Part shown: piece by piece, positions 19,581 to 30,173 of the stretch
How the letters are laid out: each line of letters opens with the position of its first letter
Numbering within the stretch: position 1 is the first letter of the stretch
Assembly (NCBI GenBank): GCA_964017155.1
Contig: OZ024867.1
Location: forward strand, 19,746,489 to 19,810,488
Origin: Oasisia sp. SBJ-2009
Taxonomy: Eukaryota; Annelida; Polychaeta; Sabellida; Siboglinidae
Direction: 5' to 3'
DNA length: 64,000 nt
Position numbers and translations under genes: made by a program
Notes under the pieces: model-generated
Databases searched by the model: none
Told to the model about the DNA's origin: nothing
The model's input: only the letters and a program-made list of their open reading frames with translations

Positions 19581-22500
19581 GTGAGAAAGCACATCGTATA
19601 TGTATGTTTGTATTTATTGTACACGTAACTAGCTGACAAGAATTTTATAACCGGCCGCCCTCCCTTCACCGACATCAACATGTCACCGTCACGTTCCTAA
19701 ACTGGCACGGCATTTGTCTACCAGATACGGCGTGATTTATTTCAAATGCGAATGGGCAGCCCGATCCTGAGATAGTGGATGTGCTGCTCTTACTTACGAA
19801 ACAAAATGGTAACAGTTTTCTGGTCCTGGTGCGTGTGGACACTCTGAATTTATGTCTATAAATAAGCAATCGAAGTTACAAGGACAGACTCAAACTCAGT
19901 CACACTCACAGACTGAAAGAGTCAAACCTATTCATGGTCTACTTGAGGCAGTCATTCAGTGAGTCAGTTTTACTCACGTGCGCATAATACGTAATGTAAT
20001 TCATTGTAAGTTTGCAGTGGGTTAACATTTCTGTAGTTTGTGTTACTGCCAGTGTCATAGAATATTGGGTGACCCCGTGGAAAAGTGACCCAGGGGGTCA
20101 GTAATCTATATAGAATAATAACCCCTGGGTCACATTTGTATAGATTTTCACTTGTAGAAAATTGACCCACCACCATATTTTATTGGTATATATTTGAAAT
20201 AATGGTTTTGATTATAATGTTAAATTACTAGGTATTTCACTTCAATAGACAGTATCTAATGTCATATTTGGGCCACAAAATAATGATGAATTTTTATATA
20301 TAATTTCTTTGTTGAACTTTGTTGAAATTTCTATTATAGATATCTAACCCCAGGGTCACTTTTCTACGCCTGTCAATATTCTTTGTGACACGTGCATTTA
20401 CAATCTGTTCAGTTCTTTCATGTGGTGTTTCAGGCCAACGTTATCAGCTCCCAGCTTTATCGCTTGCAAACGATGGACGGGAAGCCAAAGACGATACAGT
20501 ACTGCGGAAGCATTGTCAACTCCACAGACCGAGGGGGAAGAGAAAGTATACGACCCCAAGATACAGAAACTTGTCGAAGACATAGGATCACTGACTCTCA
20601 TGGAAGTAGCTGACCTAAACGAATTACTCAAAGTGAGTGTGACGTTCTCAGCCATGTGACTAAAGAAAATGCATATGTACTTAACAAGTAAAATTAAAAC
20701 GTAACCTTATGTTTTGGAGTACAATGATGGTGGTTTATACTTTATAGGTGTGCAGTGTCCAGTGGATGTAAACTATCTGTGTGCATCAGTTGTATTTGTT
20801 TTGAACATTTCAACAGTCCACAAACATGTTTCAGGAATTTTATATAGTACAAACAGTTAGTGCTGTGACAGTATGGAATAGTCAGTCAGGAATTAAACAC
20901 TAATTATAAACATAATTCTTACTGTTTCATTCAAATTCTCATGTTTGAAACTTGTCAACCTGAACCCTGTAGTTGTATTTTGTGTGTAATTCATCCCATA
21001 GACACAATATGGGACATTTTCAAACATTAAAAAAAAAGCATTTCAAGTTAAGTAAAACGTCTGCATTTATTATCCTCATATAATTACTTATATATACCAG
21101 ATCCAACAAAATATTTTAATTAGCTTGAACATTTTTTTTATTGAATGTGTTAGGTAGCATTTTTACCAGCCTAACAATTTCCTGGCAGATGTGATACATA
21201 GAGGTCAGTCTACCAGATGTGTATTTATGTATATGTGGCCTGTAATACATAAACAAAAATCATATATACAACTGTGACACCTGATTTATAAAGCATAATT
21301 GACAACACATACATGTTTGAGGAAAAAAATTGCCCCAAATTTGTTTACCCGTCGACTGGAATTTTTACCCATCCAAAACAAACCGTACCCCATCCAAATG
21401 GCGGGTGGGTCTCTAAATAAGCCCATGTGACCTTCTGATTCTCATGGGGGGTGAATTGTGTTATGTACACTAAAAATTAAACCACGTTGAAGGCTGCGCA
21501 TACTGTGTATTGATGTAAGACCACAATAAGGTGCACGTCCGCGATTACCTGACCAAAGAGCACCCTATAAAAGCAGCATTATGCAGGTTGTCTGAATTAC
21601 TGTGAGCACATGTAGTGTGGAGTGATTATAAATGACGTTTTTGTGCAGCGTGGCATCAGAGCTGGCAAAATTATGACAGCTGTCATTCAGTGCGTTTCTG
21701 CATATTAATACAGTTGTCATTTTGCTTGGTGATGTAATCAGGGGCAATCTGTTCAAGCAGAAATGGAGGGGTGTAAGGTTTGAATGAACTTTGTAGGAGC
21801 CTGAGGTATTAAAAGTTCACAACATTTTCACTGAACCTCTGTCTATGGAGGGTAAATATGCTGTGAAATTGTCAATAACAGATCTCATCAAGATTAGCAG
21901 GAAATGAAGGAAACATTATAATGGTCGCCTATGGAAAATGCAGATGTGGTCTGAGTCCTATTATTGATGAGAGCCTGACAGCTTCATGCCTGGCGGAGTT
22001 GATGTACCCTATCCTATGTTGTCTTACAGAGCACCCTCAAGATCACAGATGCCCCCATGATGATGGGAGCCCCAGCAGCCGCAGCTCCAGTTGAGGTCAG
22101 TGTCATGTGACCCTGTACATAGGGCCAACTCTAAATGATGCAAAGTAAAAGTCGGTTTTAAGGGGCATGGCAGCACAGTCAGTGGAGACTCAGGAGGACA
22201 TTGGTTCAGATCTACGCACTGTGTAGCCTGTGTAGTGGACCGATCAGTTTCTACCTTATGCAAGCATGATATGTAGTTTTTAACCAATGATTTTTTAAAT
22301 TATTCAGCAATGTATTAGTATTATTACTAAGAATTTTGTTTTCATGAGTGGCATGAAAGCAGACTTCTTTTTAGAACAAAAATACATTGTATACAATACT
22401 CGTTAAGATATCTCTTTGTGTGCCCAATGGCAGCACTTAGTTACTGCTGCATCGATTATTACTTGATGTGTTATATCAATAGAAAGAGGGTGAGATTATT

Positions 22501-25500
22501 ACGTGATCTGTTGTATCAGTAAAAAGGGGAGATTATTACTTGATCTGTTGTATCACTAAGAGGGAGAGATTATTACTTGATCTCTTGTATCACTAAGAGG
22601 GGGAGATTATTACTTGATCTCTTGTATCACTAAGAGGGGAGATTATTACTTGATCTCTTGTATCACTAAGAGGGGGAGATTATTACTTGATCTCTTGTAT
22701 CAGTAAGAGGGGGAGATTATTACTTGATCTCTTGTATCAGTAAGAGGGGGAGATTATTACTTGATCTGTTGTATCACTAAGAGGGGGAGATTATTACTTG
22801 ATCTCTTGTATCACTAAGAGGGGGAGATTATTACTTGATCTCTTGTATCACTAAGAGGGGGAGATTATTACTTGATCTCTTGTATCAGTAAGAGGGGGAG
22901 ATTATTACTTGATCTGTTGTATCACTAAGAGGGGGAGATTATTACTTGATCTCTTGTATCAGTAAGAGGGGGAGATTATTACTTGATCTGTTGTATCACT
23001 AAGAGGGGGAGATTATTACTTGATCTGTTGTATCACTAAGAGGGGGAGATTATTACTTGATCTCTTGTATCACTAAGAGGGGGAGATTATTACTTGATCT
23101 CTTGTATCACTAAGAGGGGGAGATTATTACTTGATCTCTTGTATCACTAAGAGGGGGAGATTATTACTTGATCTCTTGTATCACTAAGAGGGGGAGATTA
23201 TTACTTGATCTGTTGTATCACTAAGAGGGGGAGATTATTACTTGATCTCTTGTATCACTAAGAGGGGGAGATTATTACTTGATCTCTTGTATCACTAAGA
23301 GGGGGAGATTATTACTTGATCTCTTGTATCAGTAAGACGGGGAGATTATTACTTGACTTGTTACACCAGGAGAAAGAGGAGGAGGAGGACAAGCCCATCA
23401 AGAAGCTGCTAGCGGTGAAGCTGATGAAGTTCGACACAGCCAAGAAGGTGGCACTCATCAAGACCATCAAGAGCATCATCCCCGGCATGAACCTAGTGCA
23501 GGTGACACTTACCTTTTCCATTTCTTGTCATCATGACACTCATTATTGGCAGGCATGGCATGGCACCAAATACATGTATTTGAATACAAATATTTTTGAG
23601 GGATATAAATACCATTAAATGCAAATGTATTGAAATACACTAAAAAGAATTTCACATACTTTATCAAATACTTTACACTCGTTATTGGCAGACATGGTCA
23701 AATACATTGCTAGGCTAGCGCTGTCGATCGCCATTTGCGCCATAGGCGAAACGGTTTTCTATTTGGCGAAAATAAATTAAACCTCTTCGCCAAATTGGCG
23801 AAACGTTATATCTGTCATTATTAGTGATGTTATCAGCAATACATGACTGTATTATTCAACACCCAGCTCTGTTAAAGTTGCCTAAACGATCGCACATTCA
23901 ACTGACCCAAATAACCAGTCAGCGTAACGTGACCCGCTGGGTAAACAATAGGTCGCTAATCCCTCCACTTAGCCATGCTCACAGACAATAGGGGAGCTTA
24001 AATCAATCAAGAATTGTGTTTACTAGACAATGGGGACCTGCCTGATGGCACTAATTACAAGTTTGAGGCAAGTACAACGCTGTACCCGACAGGTTCCATA
24101 GTATCGCTCAGTATCGCCAGCGCAATCACATCATATGGAATTGTCAATAATTAATCAATGTGCCATCTGGTAACTATTCAATAAAATGCCAATATAGATT
24201 GTAATTCATGTATGTTTGACAAGTTTCACCACCAGAAACATTACAGATAGAAAGATGCATGTCAAAAACGTGTTTTATTAAATATAGCCTGCGTCACCCA
24301 GGCCAGGATTACAGTCAGCCACAGTTAACTAATTTGGTGAATTACTGTATTCAATTACTGAGCAGTCAAATGAAGTTTTAAGATACGTAATAATTATTAT
24401 CAATACATTGTTTGAATCACTGCGGGGCAGCAAGAGTAGAGTAGGTGGTTCTTAATTATTTTACCTTGTTATAAAAGTGTATCTTTCAATTTATGTTATA
24501 CACACCTGTAATGTAAATTTTATGACATTAATAGTATGTGTTAGGTGCTGTTTCTTTATATTTTGCAAAATTCCCAACAGTTGTTCAGGTTTCATTTTAT
24601 TGTTAAACAATGTTCTCTTATATTATACTGGATGTTTGTTTGCGTTATATATGTTTAGCCAAATATATAAATGTTTAGTTAATTAAAATATGAATTTTTT
24701 TTCTTGTGGATATTGTATAGAAGTTTTTATTATGTCTTGTTTTGCACTTTTAAACCGGGTAATTTAATTGATCTAAAAAAATTGGCTAAAGAGAATCTCA
24801 TTTGGCTAAACAAATTTCTGACCTTTAGCCAAATTGGCTAAACAGATTTTAGGCACAGCGCTAGCCTAGCATTGACATGTATTTAAATACAATTATTCTA
24901 GAAAGATACAAATACCAATAAATGCAAATGTTAACAAATACACTGGAAAGTATTTCACATATTTTTTCAAATACTTTTCACTTTAAGAATATAGTACTAA
25001 ATAGGTAAAAGAAAAGCAAGTAAATTACAAAAGGACACAGTACTTACAATACTCAACTTTTAAGAATTCATTCAAGAATAATTTTAAATTGCAATTTATT
25101 ATTAGCCATGTCATATGTAGCTGTATATGAAAGTATTTTAAATATCAAATGCTTGCGGAAAGTATTTAAATACAAATACTTTTAATTTCAAAACGTCAAA
25201 TACTTTTTTTAAAGTATTTAAATACTTACAAATACAGCTGTATTTGACCCTGTATCTGGTTATTGGCAAAGGTCACGTTTTCATCGTGTACGCCAGCTAC
25301 CCCACCCCATACCACGGCTAGCTGTGACCACTTGATGGTGGGCAGTTACCTGTAGCTATGTTGTATTTCTTGAAGAGTCAGTCACAGTAGTTGAGATAAG
25401 GAGTAGCCCTGGCTGATCGGTTTGCAAAAACTCTTAAGTTAAGCTCAGCCAATGAAATCTCCCACCTGATTTATGATTGTCGCCATATTTCAGCCAACCG

Positions 25501-26056
25501 TAGCTCATATTTAGGATGTAAATATTCCCGCCTGTCCTGGGTCCATCTTGAAATTGGTGTGTGTATTGGCATTGTTCTCACTGTTGATACAGTCATGACT
25601 GGTGAAGTCAGCTACTAGTTTGTCTCAGATAACTTCTGCACTTTGCCTAGGGGAGCTGCCAGGACTAATTTTGCACGACGAACAGTCTACGACGATGGTT
25701 ATTGTGATAAATGTTGACAAAAAAAAGTCATAGTAACAAAGTCACAGTCAGGTAAAAGTCACAAAGAGGAAAAGGACAACCTTTAAGTTTAAGGCTAAAC
25801 CAACATATAATTAAACCAACATATAATTAGAGTCCAGTTATTTCATGTGACTGCCTGTGACTTTGTTTCATATACAAAACTGACTTTTTACATGTGACCT
25901 TGTTGTTGTCCATTGTTCTGACAGTACAGTGTGTTGCAGGCGAAGAAGTTCGTGGAATCAGCGCCCCAAGTGGTGCAGGGCGAACTACAGAAAGAGGAGG
26001 CGGAAAAACTGAAGGAGGCGATAGAAGCAGCAGGGGGTGTTACTGAGATAGAATAA
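19516..26056 (+). CDS. MRPL12: Mitochondrial ribosomal protein L12 (bL12m), five exons
   Basis: Exons 19516-19580, 20434-20632, 22030-22095, 23370-23501 and 25940-26056 join in phase into 579 nt (192 aa; human is about 198). Residues 1-45 (MALNVIRTSSAILPSCIRHI, then RRPTLSAPSFIACKRW) are Arg/Ser-rich with no acidic residue, a mitochondrial presequence. IQKLVEDIGSLTLMEVADLN is the N-terminal dimerisation/uL10-binding domain. STLKITDAPMMMGAPAAAAP is the Ala/Pro hinge. FDTAKKVALIKTIKSIIPGM and LVQAKKFVESAPQ form the C-terminal L7/L12 domain that recruits translation GTPases, ending EEAEKLKEAIEAAGGVTEIE. The protein forms the flexible stalk of the mitoribosomal large subunit; MRPL12 is also reported to stimulate mitochondrial RNA polymerase. 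Nothing is missing. Introns carry a MITE, dispersed repeats, a 37-bp minisatellite and a hAT-type insertion. Confidence 0.95.
20052..20392. mobile_element. MITE with inverted ends, MRPL12 intron 1
   Basis: The left end (GTGTCATAGAATATTG, then GGAAAAGTGACCCAGGGG) is mirrored by the right end, whose complement reads GTGTCACAAAGAATATTGAC then GTAGAAAAGTGACCCTGGGG. Arms are about 40 bp and imperfect; total length is about 340 bp. No coding capacity. Superfamily not assigned. Confidence 0.65.
20434..20632 (+). CDS. MRPL12: MRPL12 exon 2
   Basis: After GTGTTTCAG. It completes the presequence (WTGSQRRYST) and encodes the whole N-terminal domain to LNELLK, ending AAA|GTGAGT. Confidence 0.93.
20633..21300. 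other. MRPL12 intron 2, 5' part, nothing recognised
   Basis: AT-rich intron without visible repeats. Confidence 0.4.
21312..21422 (-). repeat. Fragment of the GCTTTATG-ended MITE family
   Basis: TTTACCCGTCGACTGGAATT, TTTACCCATCCAA and the end GGGTCTCTAAATAAGCC match, in the opposite sense, the left part of the family seen at 38462-38727 and 52487-52773. Confidence 0.6.
21508..21962 (+). repeat. Dispersed repeat, copy 2
   Basis: Matches the reverse complement of 11858-12345 throughout but lacks the SINE-tail insertion found there. No coding capacity or boxes recognised. Confidence 0.7.
22030..22095 (+). CDS. MRPL12: MRPL12 exon 3
   Basis: 66 bp, phase 0 both sides, encoding the hinge STLKITDAPMMMGAPAAAAP-VE between TCTTACAG and GAG|GTCAGT. 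Confidence 0.92.
22096..22450. other. MRPL12 intron 3, 5' part
   Basis: Nothing firm. The stretch around 22165-22215 has a weak B-box-like GGTTCAGATCT but no fold. Confidence 0.3.
22451..23369 (+). repeat. 37-bp minisatellite ending at the MRPL12 exon 4 acceptor
   Basis: About 24 units containing ATTATTACTTGATCTCTTGT then ATCACTAAGAGGGGG. The last unit (ATTATTACTTGACTTGTTAC-ACCAG|GAGAAAGAGG) is the real 3' splice site and exon start, so the repeat unit aligns with the splice junction (TATCACTAAGAGGGGGAG against TTACACCAGGAGAAAGAG). Confidence 0.95.
23370..23501 (+). CDS. MRPL12: MRPL12 exon 4
   Basis: 132 bp, phase 0. Acidic linker EKEEEEDKPIKK and the first half of the C-terminal domain. 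Its acceptor (TTACACCAG) is the last, diverged unit of the adjacent minisatellite. Confidence 0.93.
23541..23680 (+). repeat. Extra left-end copy of the hAT-like element
   Basis: The block from CATTATTGGCAGGCATGG through AATACCATTAAATGCAAATG to TTTATCAAATACTTTACACT repeats, about 85% by eye, in the element that follows once its internal insertion (23709-24870) is removed. It looks like a tandem or abortive copy. Confidence 0.55.
23689..25258. mobile_element. hAT-like non-autonomous element with 8-bp TSD, MRPL12 intron 4
   Basis: The element is bounded by GTTATTGG at 23681-23688 and at 25259-25266, an 8-bp target-site duplication as made by hAT transposases. Ends are related inverted repeats: CAGACATGGTCAAATACA on the left and, read inward from the right, CAGATACAGGGTCAAATACA. 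Subterminal AAGTATTTAAATAC-type palindromes are abundant. No transposase ORF. It is interrupted by the separate element at 23709-24870. Confidence 0.7.
23709..24870. mobile_element. Nested DNA element with 16-bp perfect TIRs
   Basis: The ends GCTAGGCTAGCGCTGT and ACAGCGCTAGCCTAGC are perfect inverted repeats enclosing 1162 bp. A 3-bp ATT flanks both sides. Subterminal repeats TTTGGCGAAA (left) and TTTGGCTAAA (right) recur in both orientations. No ORF of note, so non-autonomous; superfamily unknown. Confidence 0.7.
25267..25939. other. MRPL12 intron 4, 3' part
   Basis: Nothing coding. A 20-bp tandem doublet (AACCAACATATAATTA) at 25797-25830 is the only visible structure. Confidence 0.4.
25940..26056 (+). 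CDS. MRPL12: MRPL12 exon 5
   Basis: After GTGTTGCAG. It encodes the last 38 residues and TAA at 26054-26056. Just beyond the stop, CTCGAAAGAGGAGGCAGAAA repeats part of the exon (AGAAAGAGGAGGCGGAAAAA), a small tandem duplication in the 3' UTR. Confidence 0.93.
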   Translation, partial: AKKFVESAPQVVQGELQKEEAEKLKEAIEAAGGVTEIE

Positions 26057-26422
26057 CTCGAAAGAGGAGGCAGAAAAGCTGAAGGAACGCAATACTCACC
26101 AAAGACTGAGCATGCATGCATGTCTACATTCTGTAGTTGTACTATAAGTATACTCGAACATGTCATATATATTCTCTGTACAGATTATTTAGTATGTCTG
26201 GGCGCTCCACGGAAGATGGGGAGATGAAATCTGATGCTGATGTAACGGGTGGGACGAGATGCGGTGGGTTGGATGAAGTCGTGTGGATGGCGGCGCAGGA
26301 TTCAAACGTGAATAAACTCTTGTACTTCCAGACATATGTTTGTTCAAGATCAGTCATTTATCAACAGTGTAGTTGGTGGATGGTGATAGTCACAGATAAA
26401 ATAGCCATAGTTTTGCATAAGA

Positions 26423-26428
26423 AATAAA
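26423..26428 (+). terminator. MRPL12: Polyadenylation signal AATAAA (MRPL12)
   Basis: The first AATAAA downstream of the stop (within AAGAAATAAAGTTG), 367 bp after it. It would give a 3' UTR of about 390 nt. Confidence 0.5.
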
Positions 26429-26797
26429 GTTGTAGGTAAAAAGTCACATAATTGTATTCAAACTGTATGTAGAATTTCCGGCAGTCTTTAAATAATGTAC
26501 TGATAATTGACTGTAATTAACACATTTTTACTGTTATATTTAAAAAGAAACTCCCACTGGACATTGAATAAATTTATGGTTTCTAATATATTAAAGTACA
26601 GTGATTGGCATTAATTGTACGTTAGGCCGTGTGTTATTAAGTGTTTTAACATGTGTTGTGGGAACACAAACACACTCGCTGCTTTACAGGGTGCGAGACT
26701 GTTTCAACTACGCCTTCAATGTTTTGTCCCTTTTGTCAGAAGGATCAAAATGACTCGATAAAACCGGGGACTGTTGCCGTGAAAAAAGCATCATTAA

Positions 26798-27008
26798 AGG
26801 GATACTCCAGTCAGTGAGAGATTCACAGCATTTACTTACATCTGTATAATATATTGGTTGTGCATAGTAATTGTGTACAAAGATCGTTAATAAACAATTA
26901 ATTATAGATAATTTTACAAGAAACACTCCATATTGGATTCAGGGAGCTGCCATCTTGAGACTTATGCACCAGTGACGTAAACCGCTTACCACTGACAGGA
27001 GCATCCCT
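26798..27008. mobile_element. piggyBac-like MITE (TTAA target)
   Basis: TTAA lies on both sides (26794-26797, 27009-27012). Ends are inverted repeats AGGGATACTCCAGTCAGTG and, inward from the right, AGGGATGCTCCTGTCAGTGG. 211 bp, non-coding. The TTAA duplication is the hallmark of piggyBac-mobilised elements. Confidence 0.75.
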
Positions 27009-27012
27009 TTAA

Positions 27013-28355
27013 AAAAAGCTTTTATATAATACAATAACACTTTAGTGTCCAGGACTGGGAAGTTCATTTTTTTGTAAAATGTAATTGGTTTTTTAATGCA
27101 AATATCCAATGCCATATATTACTGAGAACACTACTCCCTTGATACACCAGAGACGACTACTCGCAGGGATGTCACAGTGGTGACAGTTTCAAGTATTCAA
27201 GATCACTGTTACTAATTAAAATTTATTTTAAACTGCAAAAATTGGTTTAAGATCTCTTAACAACATTAGTGATAATAATGATCCCTGAGGTAATATATAT
27301 AGCAAAAGATGCCACAACAGCAAAATCTATTTAATTTTTCTAAAGATTTGCACTGGTGTCTTGATATGTATATTGTACAACAAGGGGTGAATAGCCTTAT
27401 TTGGTGGCAACCTGTTTGCCAGGAATACGTTGTAATAAATTAACTTTATAGAATGTAGGTGTGCTTCGGCCAAGAATTAGAGTTAGTCCAAAACTGTTGG
27501 GAACAAATGCATAACTACAAGGCAGCATTATATAAACATGTTTAAAGCAAGAAATAGCTACCAGACTGCAATTTCGAGCGAGGTGGTTTAGAAAAACACT
27601 AAGATGGCCCACCTCACTCATCCTATAGCAGAGGCAACACTGGACAGATGCCAAACATTTCACTGTGACCACAAATAATTCCCCTATGTATCACAATATC
27701 TTGAGAGACAGTCGCACTCACTCTGGTCTGAATATTTTAGGTGATAGAAACACATTTGACAGTTATTATTTCAACATCCAGCACATTTAAAATAAATATG
27801 AATTGACACACAAAACGACCTCCCACTTTCCCCTGCATCTTTCCACTCTTGAGATTGTTCATTGCGTTGAGAGCAGGTTGTTGCCTAGGGTGAAGCTGGA
27901 CACCTCTTTTCTGAGACGACCCCTTAAACACATCAAGTTACTGTCCTTTGTCCTCCCTGACCCCTGTAGGAATCAATAACTCTATTGTCCATTTAAAACA
28001 ATTAAAAATGGAAATTTGTCATTATAATAGAAATAAATATAGCAACACATCAGACAATAGTTCATTATATTCTGTCCTAAGCTGTTTATTTTGGACTAGC
28101 ATGAACTAAAATATCACAGGAAATTAATTGTTTCCAAAGCAGATATTTCTTTGGTAGTGGTACTTTCAAATGGGTCTCTGACGGAAATTTCCAGAAAGCT
28201 TGATCAGCGGATGTGGTAATATTTAAAAAGTCTTCCTTTTTATGGCCTCATCAAACAGGTTAGACATACAATCCTATTTTGATTTCAATGGGAAGATGTC
28301 TGTCATTATATAATTGCACACAATTCATTCCGTTGTAACCATCAGTCTATAGGCC
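27013..28355. other. Intergenic, nothing recognised
   Basis: AT-rich, with small unsupported minus-strand ORFs (27397-27672, 27737-27931) that lack homology or splice signals. An isolated SINE tail motif (TACTCATTTATACAGCT) sits at 28359. Confidence 0.4.
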
Positions 28356-28482
28356 GGATACTCATTTATACAGCTCCATTGCAAGAGATGGATGCACTCC
28401 CCCTGAGACAAATTATCTCAGTATCACTAGAATATGTGTGGTACAAAGTGTGTGTGTGTTTGTGTATTTTATAAATATATAC

Positions 28483-28483
28483 A

Positions 28484-28528
<45 letters not shown>
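28483..28528. repeat. (TA)n microsatellite
   Basis: Pure TA run next to a GT-rich stretch. Confidence 0.9.
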
Positions 28529-28532
<4 letters not shown>

Positions 28533-28862
28533 CGAGGATGGACGCGGAGCGGGCGGATGCCAGTATCACAACTCTTTATAGTACATCACACACGATAGGA
28601 CAAGACCCTGTCCACAGCCTGACGTCAGTGCTAACCTCCAGCGACCATCTGGGTGGCTACTTCTGCTCTCACTCGTTGGCCCAGTGCCGCCCTCTAGCGA
28701 GTATCAATCTTTCAAGATCATTCATCACATCTATCCGCAACTCGTAATGTACATGTGGTTACTCGACTTCGATCGTTGGTCGCAAGTCTCGAGTCCCGCG
28801 CCTTCCTCCCACGCAACTCCCAAATCCCACTGCACCAACTGCAGTGCCACCTATTGTGACTG
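28529..28862. other. GC-richer block of unknown origin
   Basis: From TGTCGAGGATGGACGCGGAG to CAGTGCCACCTATTGTGACT the base composition is clearly GC-richer than its surroundings and is bounded by TA repeats. It reads like part of a mobile element (for example an LTR or SINE body), but I cannot identify it. Small ORFs exist in two frames. Confidence 0.3.
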
Positions 28863-28956
28863 CTAATTACTAACCGTTAATCGCCAGGTGGCATTAAGGA
28901 TTACTAAATAAAAATAATTATATAAATATATAATAACGTCATATATAGCGGTCCAT

Positions 28957-28960
<4 letters not shown>

Positions 28961-29000
<40 letters not shown>

Positions 29001-29019
29001 CCAAATACATTCTCTCTCC

Positions 29020-29087
<68 letters not shown>

Positions 29088-29141
29088 CATATACATACAT
29101 ACATACATATATAGGGAGAGAGAGAGTTAGATAGCTATTTG

Positions 29142-29188
<47 letters not shown>

Positions 29189-29265
29189 GGGTGTATATAT
29201 AGAACATATTCGGATTATTATAATACAGATAGAGAGAGGAAGAGAGGGAGATATATATATATATT
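28961..29265. repeat. TA arrays in inverted arrangement
   Basis: Several TA tracts (28961-28997, 29026-29082, 29146-29181, 29252-29262) are separated by ATCCAAATACATTCTCTCTC on one side and GGGAGAGAGAGAGTTAGATA with ATTTGGATTAT on the other. These are reverse complements, so the block is an imperfect palindrome. Confidence 0.85.
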
Positions 29266-29719
29266 ATAATATAATTGGTAAGTATAGTACTATGTTGATA
29301 TTAAAAAATAGGTTTAATATCATTTAAAATTAAAATCATTTTGGTCTTAATGATTTGTACAGTGCGATTCTTGCAGCAACAATTCACACATACGGGTATA
29401 TACACTGCATGTATAATAATAATAATTTAATATAATGGACTGGGTTAAATATTGAAATTGAATAATGGAACTATTTATTTAATTCTTGACCAATAGTAAA
29501 TGAATTGCTGTCGTTATCTATATAAACAAAAAAATCCTGATAAAAAGAGGGAGGTGATTATAAAAATACAGGTAATAAACGATGTTCACAAGGCTCACAG
29601 GCATGAAGCTATCTCATATGAGCATGCGCACAGTGTATGTGTCAAGAATTTTTCGGGGGGACATTTTTACAACAGCACCGGATTTCTGTTCGATAAATCT
29701 AATCGCGTAGCACACGAGA

Positions 29720-29729
29720 TCTCGCGAGA
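29720..29729. promoter_or_regulatory. CUL4: TCTCGCGAGA palindrome, CUL4 promoter
   Basis: A perfect copy of the 10-bp palindrome known from CpG-type housekeeping promoters in animals, 107 bp upstream of the proposed CUL4 ATG. CGCCATTTT, an antisense YY1-like motif, follows at 29737. Together they suggest the transcription start lies at about 29730-29780. Confidence 0.5.
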
Positions 29730-29836
29730 CAAGTTCGCCATTTTCAACTCGTTAACTTTAGCTTGTTTTTCTCTCTTCAGCATTAATTGTTTGCATTGGA
29801 ATTCGGCTACCAAAAGTGGCCAGAACTACGGAATGC

Positions 29837-30173
29837 ATGCATCTTTCAAATGCAACTAGGTCTCCGCTGCAGGAACAGCAAACGAGAAACCAGAAAACAA
29901 ATCCGAACCGCAGGAAACGACGCATCAGCGACACTGACAGTGCAGGCGAATCGCCTGAATCACCACAAAAACAATCTGCGTCGAGTGTTCTTAGACAAAA
30001 CAACAAAAAGTCCAGGGGCTTGGGTGATATTTATGACAATAGTACAATGGATTCGCAATCCAAAAAGCCAAACTTTTCAGCTCTATCTTCCCCAAGCAAT
30101 GGGTTTAATCGTTCCCCATTGGTAAACAACAAGCCGGTGGCTGCGAAGAAACTGATTATAAAGAACTTGAAAG
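29837..30173 (+). CDS. CUL4: CUL4 exon 1 (start codon)
   Basis: ATG at 29837 ([15 protein letters not shown]) is the first Met in frame. The frame is open back to 29781, just after a strong acceptor (TTTTTCTCTCTTCAG at 29780), so a 5' exon and a different start remain possible. Ends KKLIIKNLK + G at AAG|GTGAGG. Confidence 0.8.

Noticed and set aside
22165..22215. Weak pol III-like sequence (GGTTCAGATCT)
   Set aside because: No convincing A-box or fold, single occurrence.
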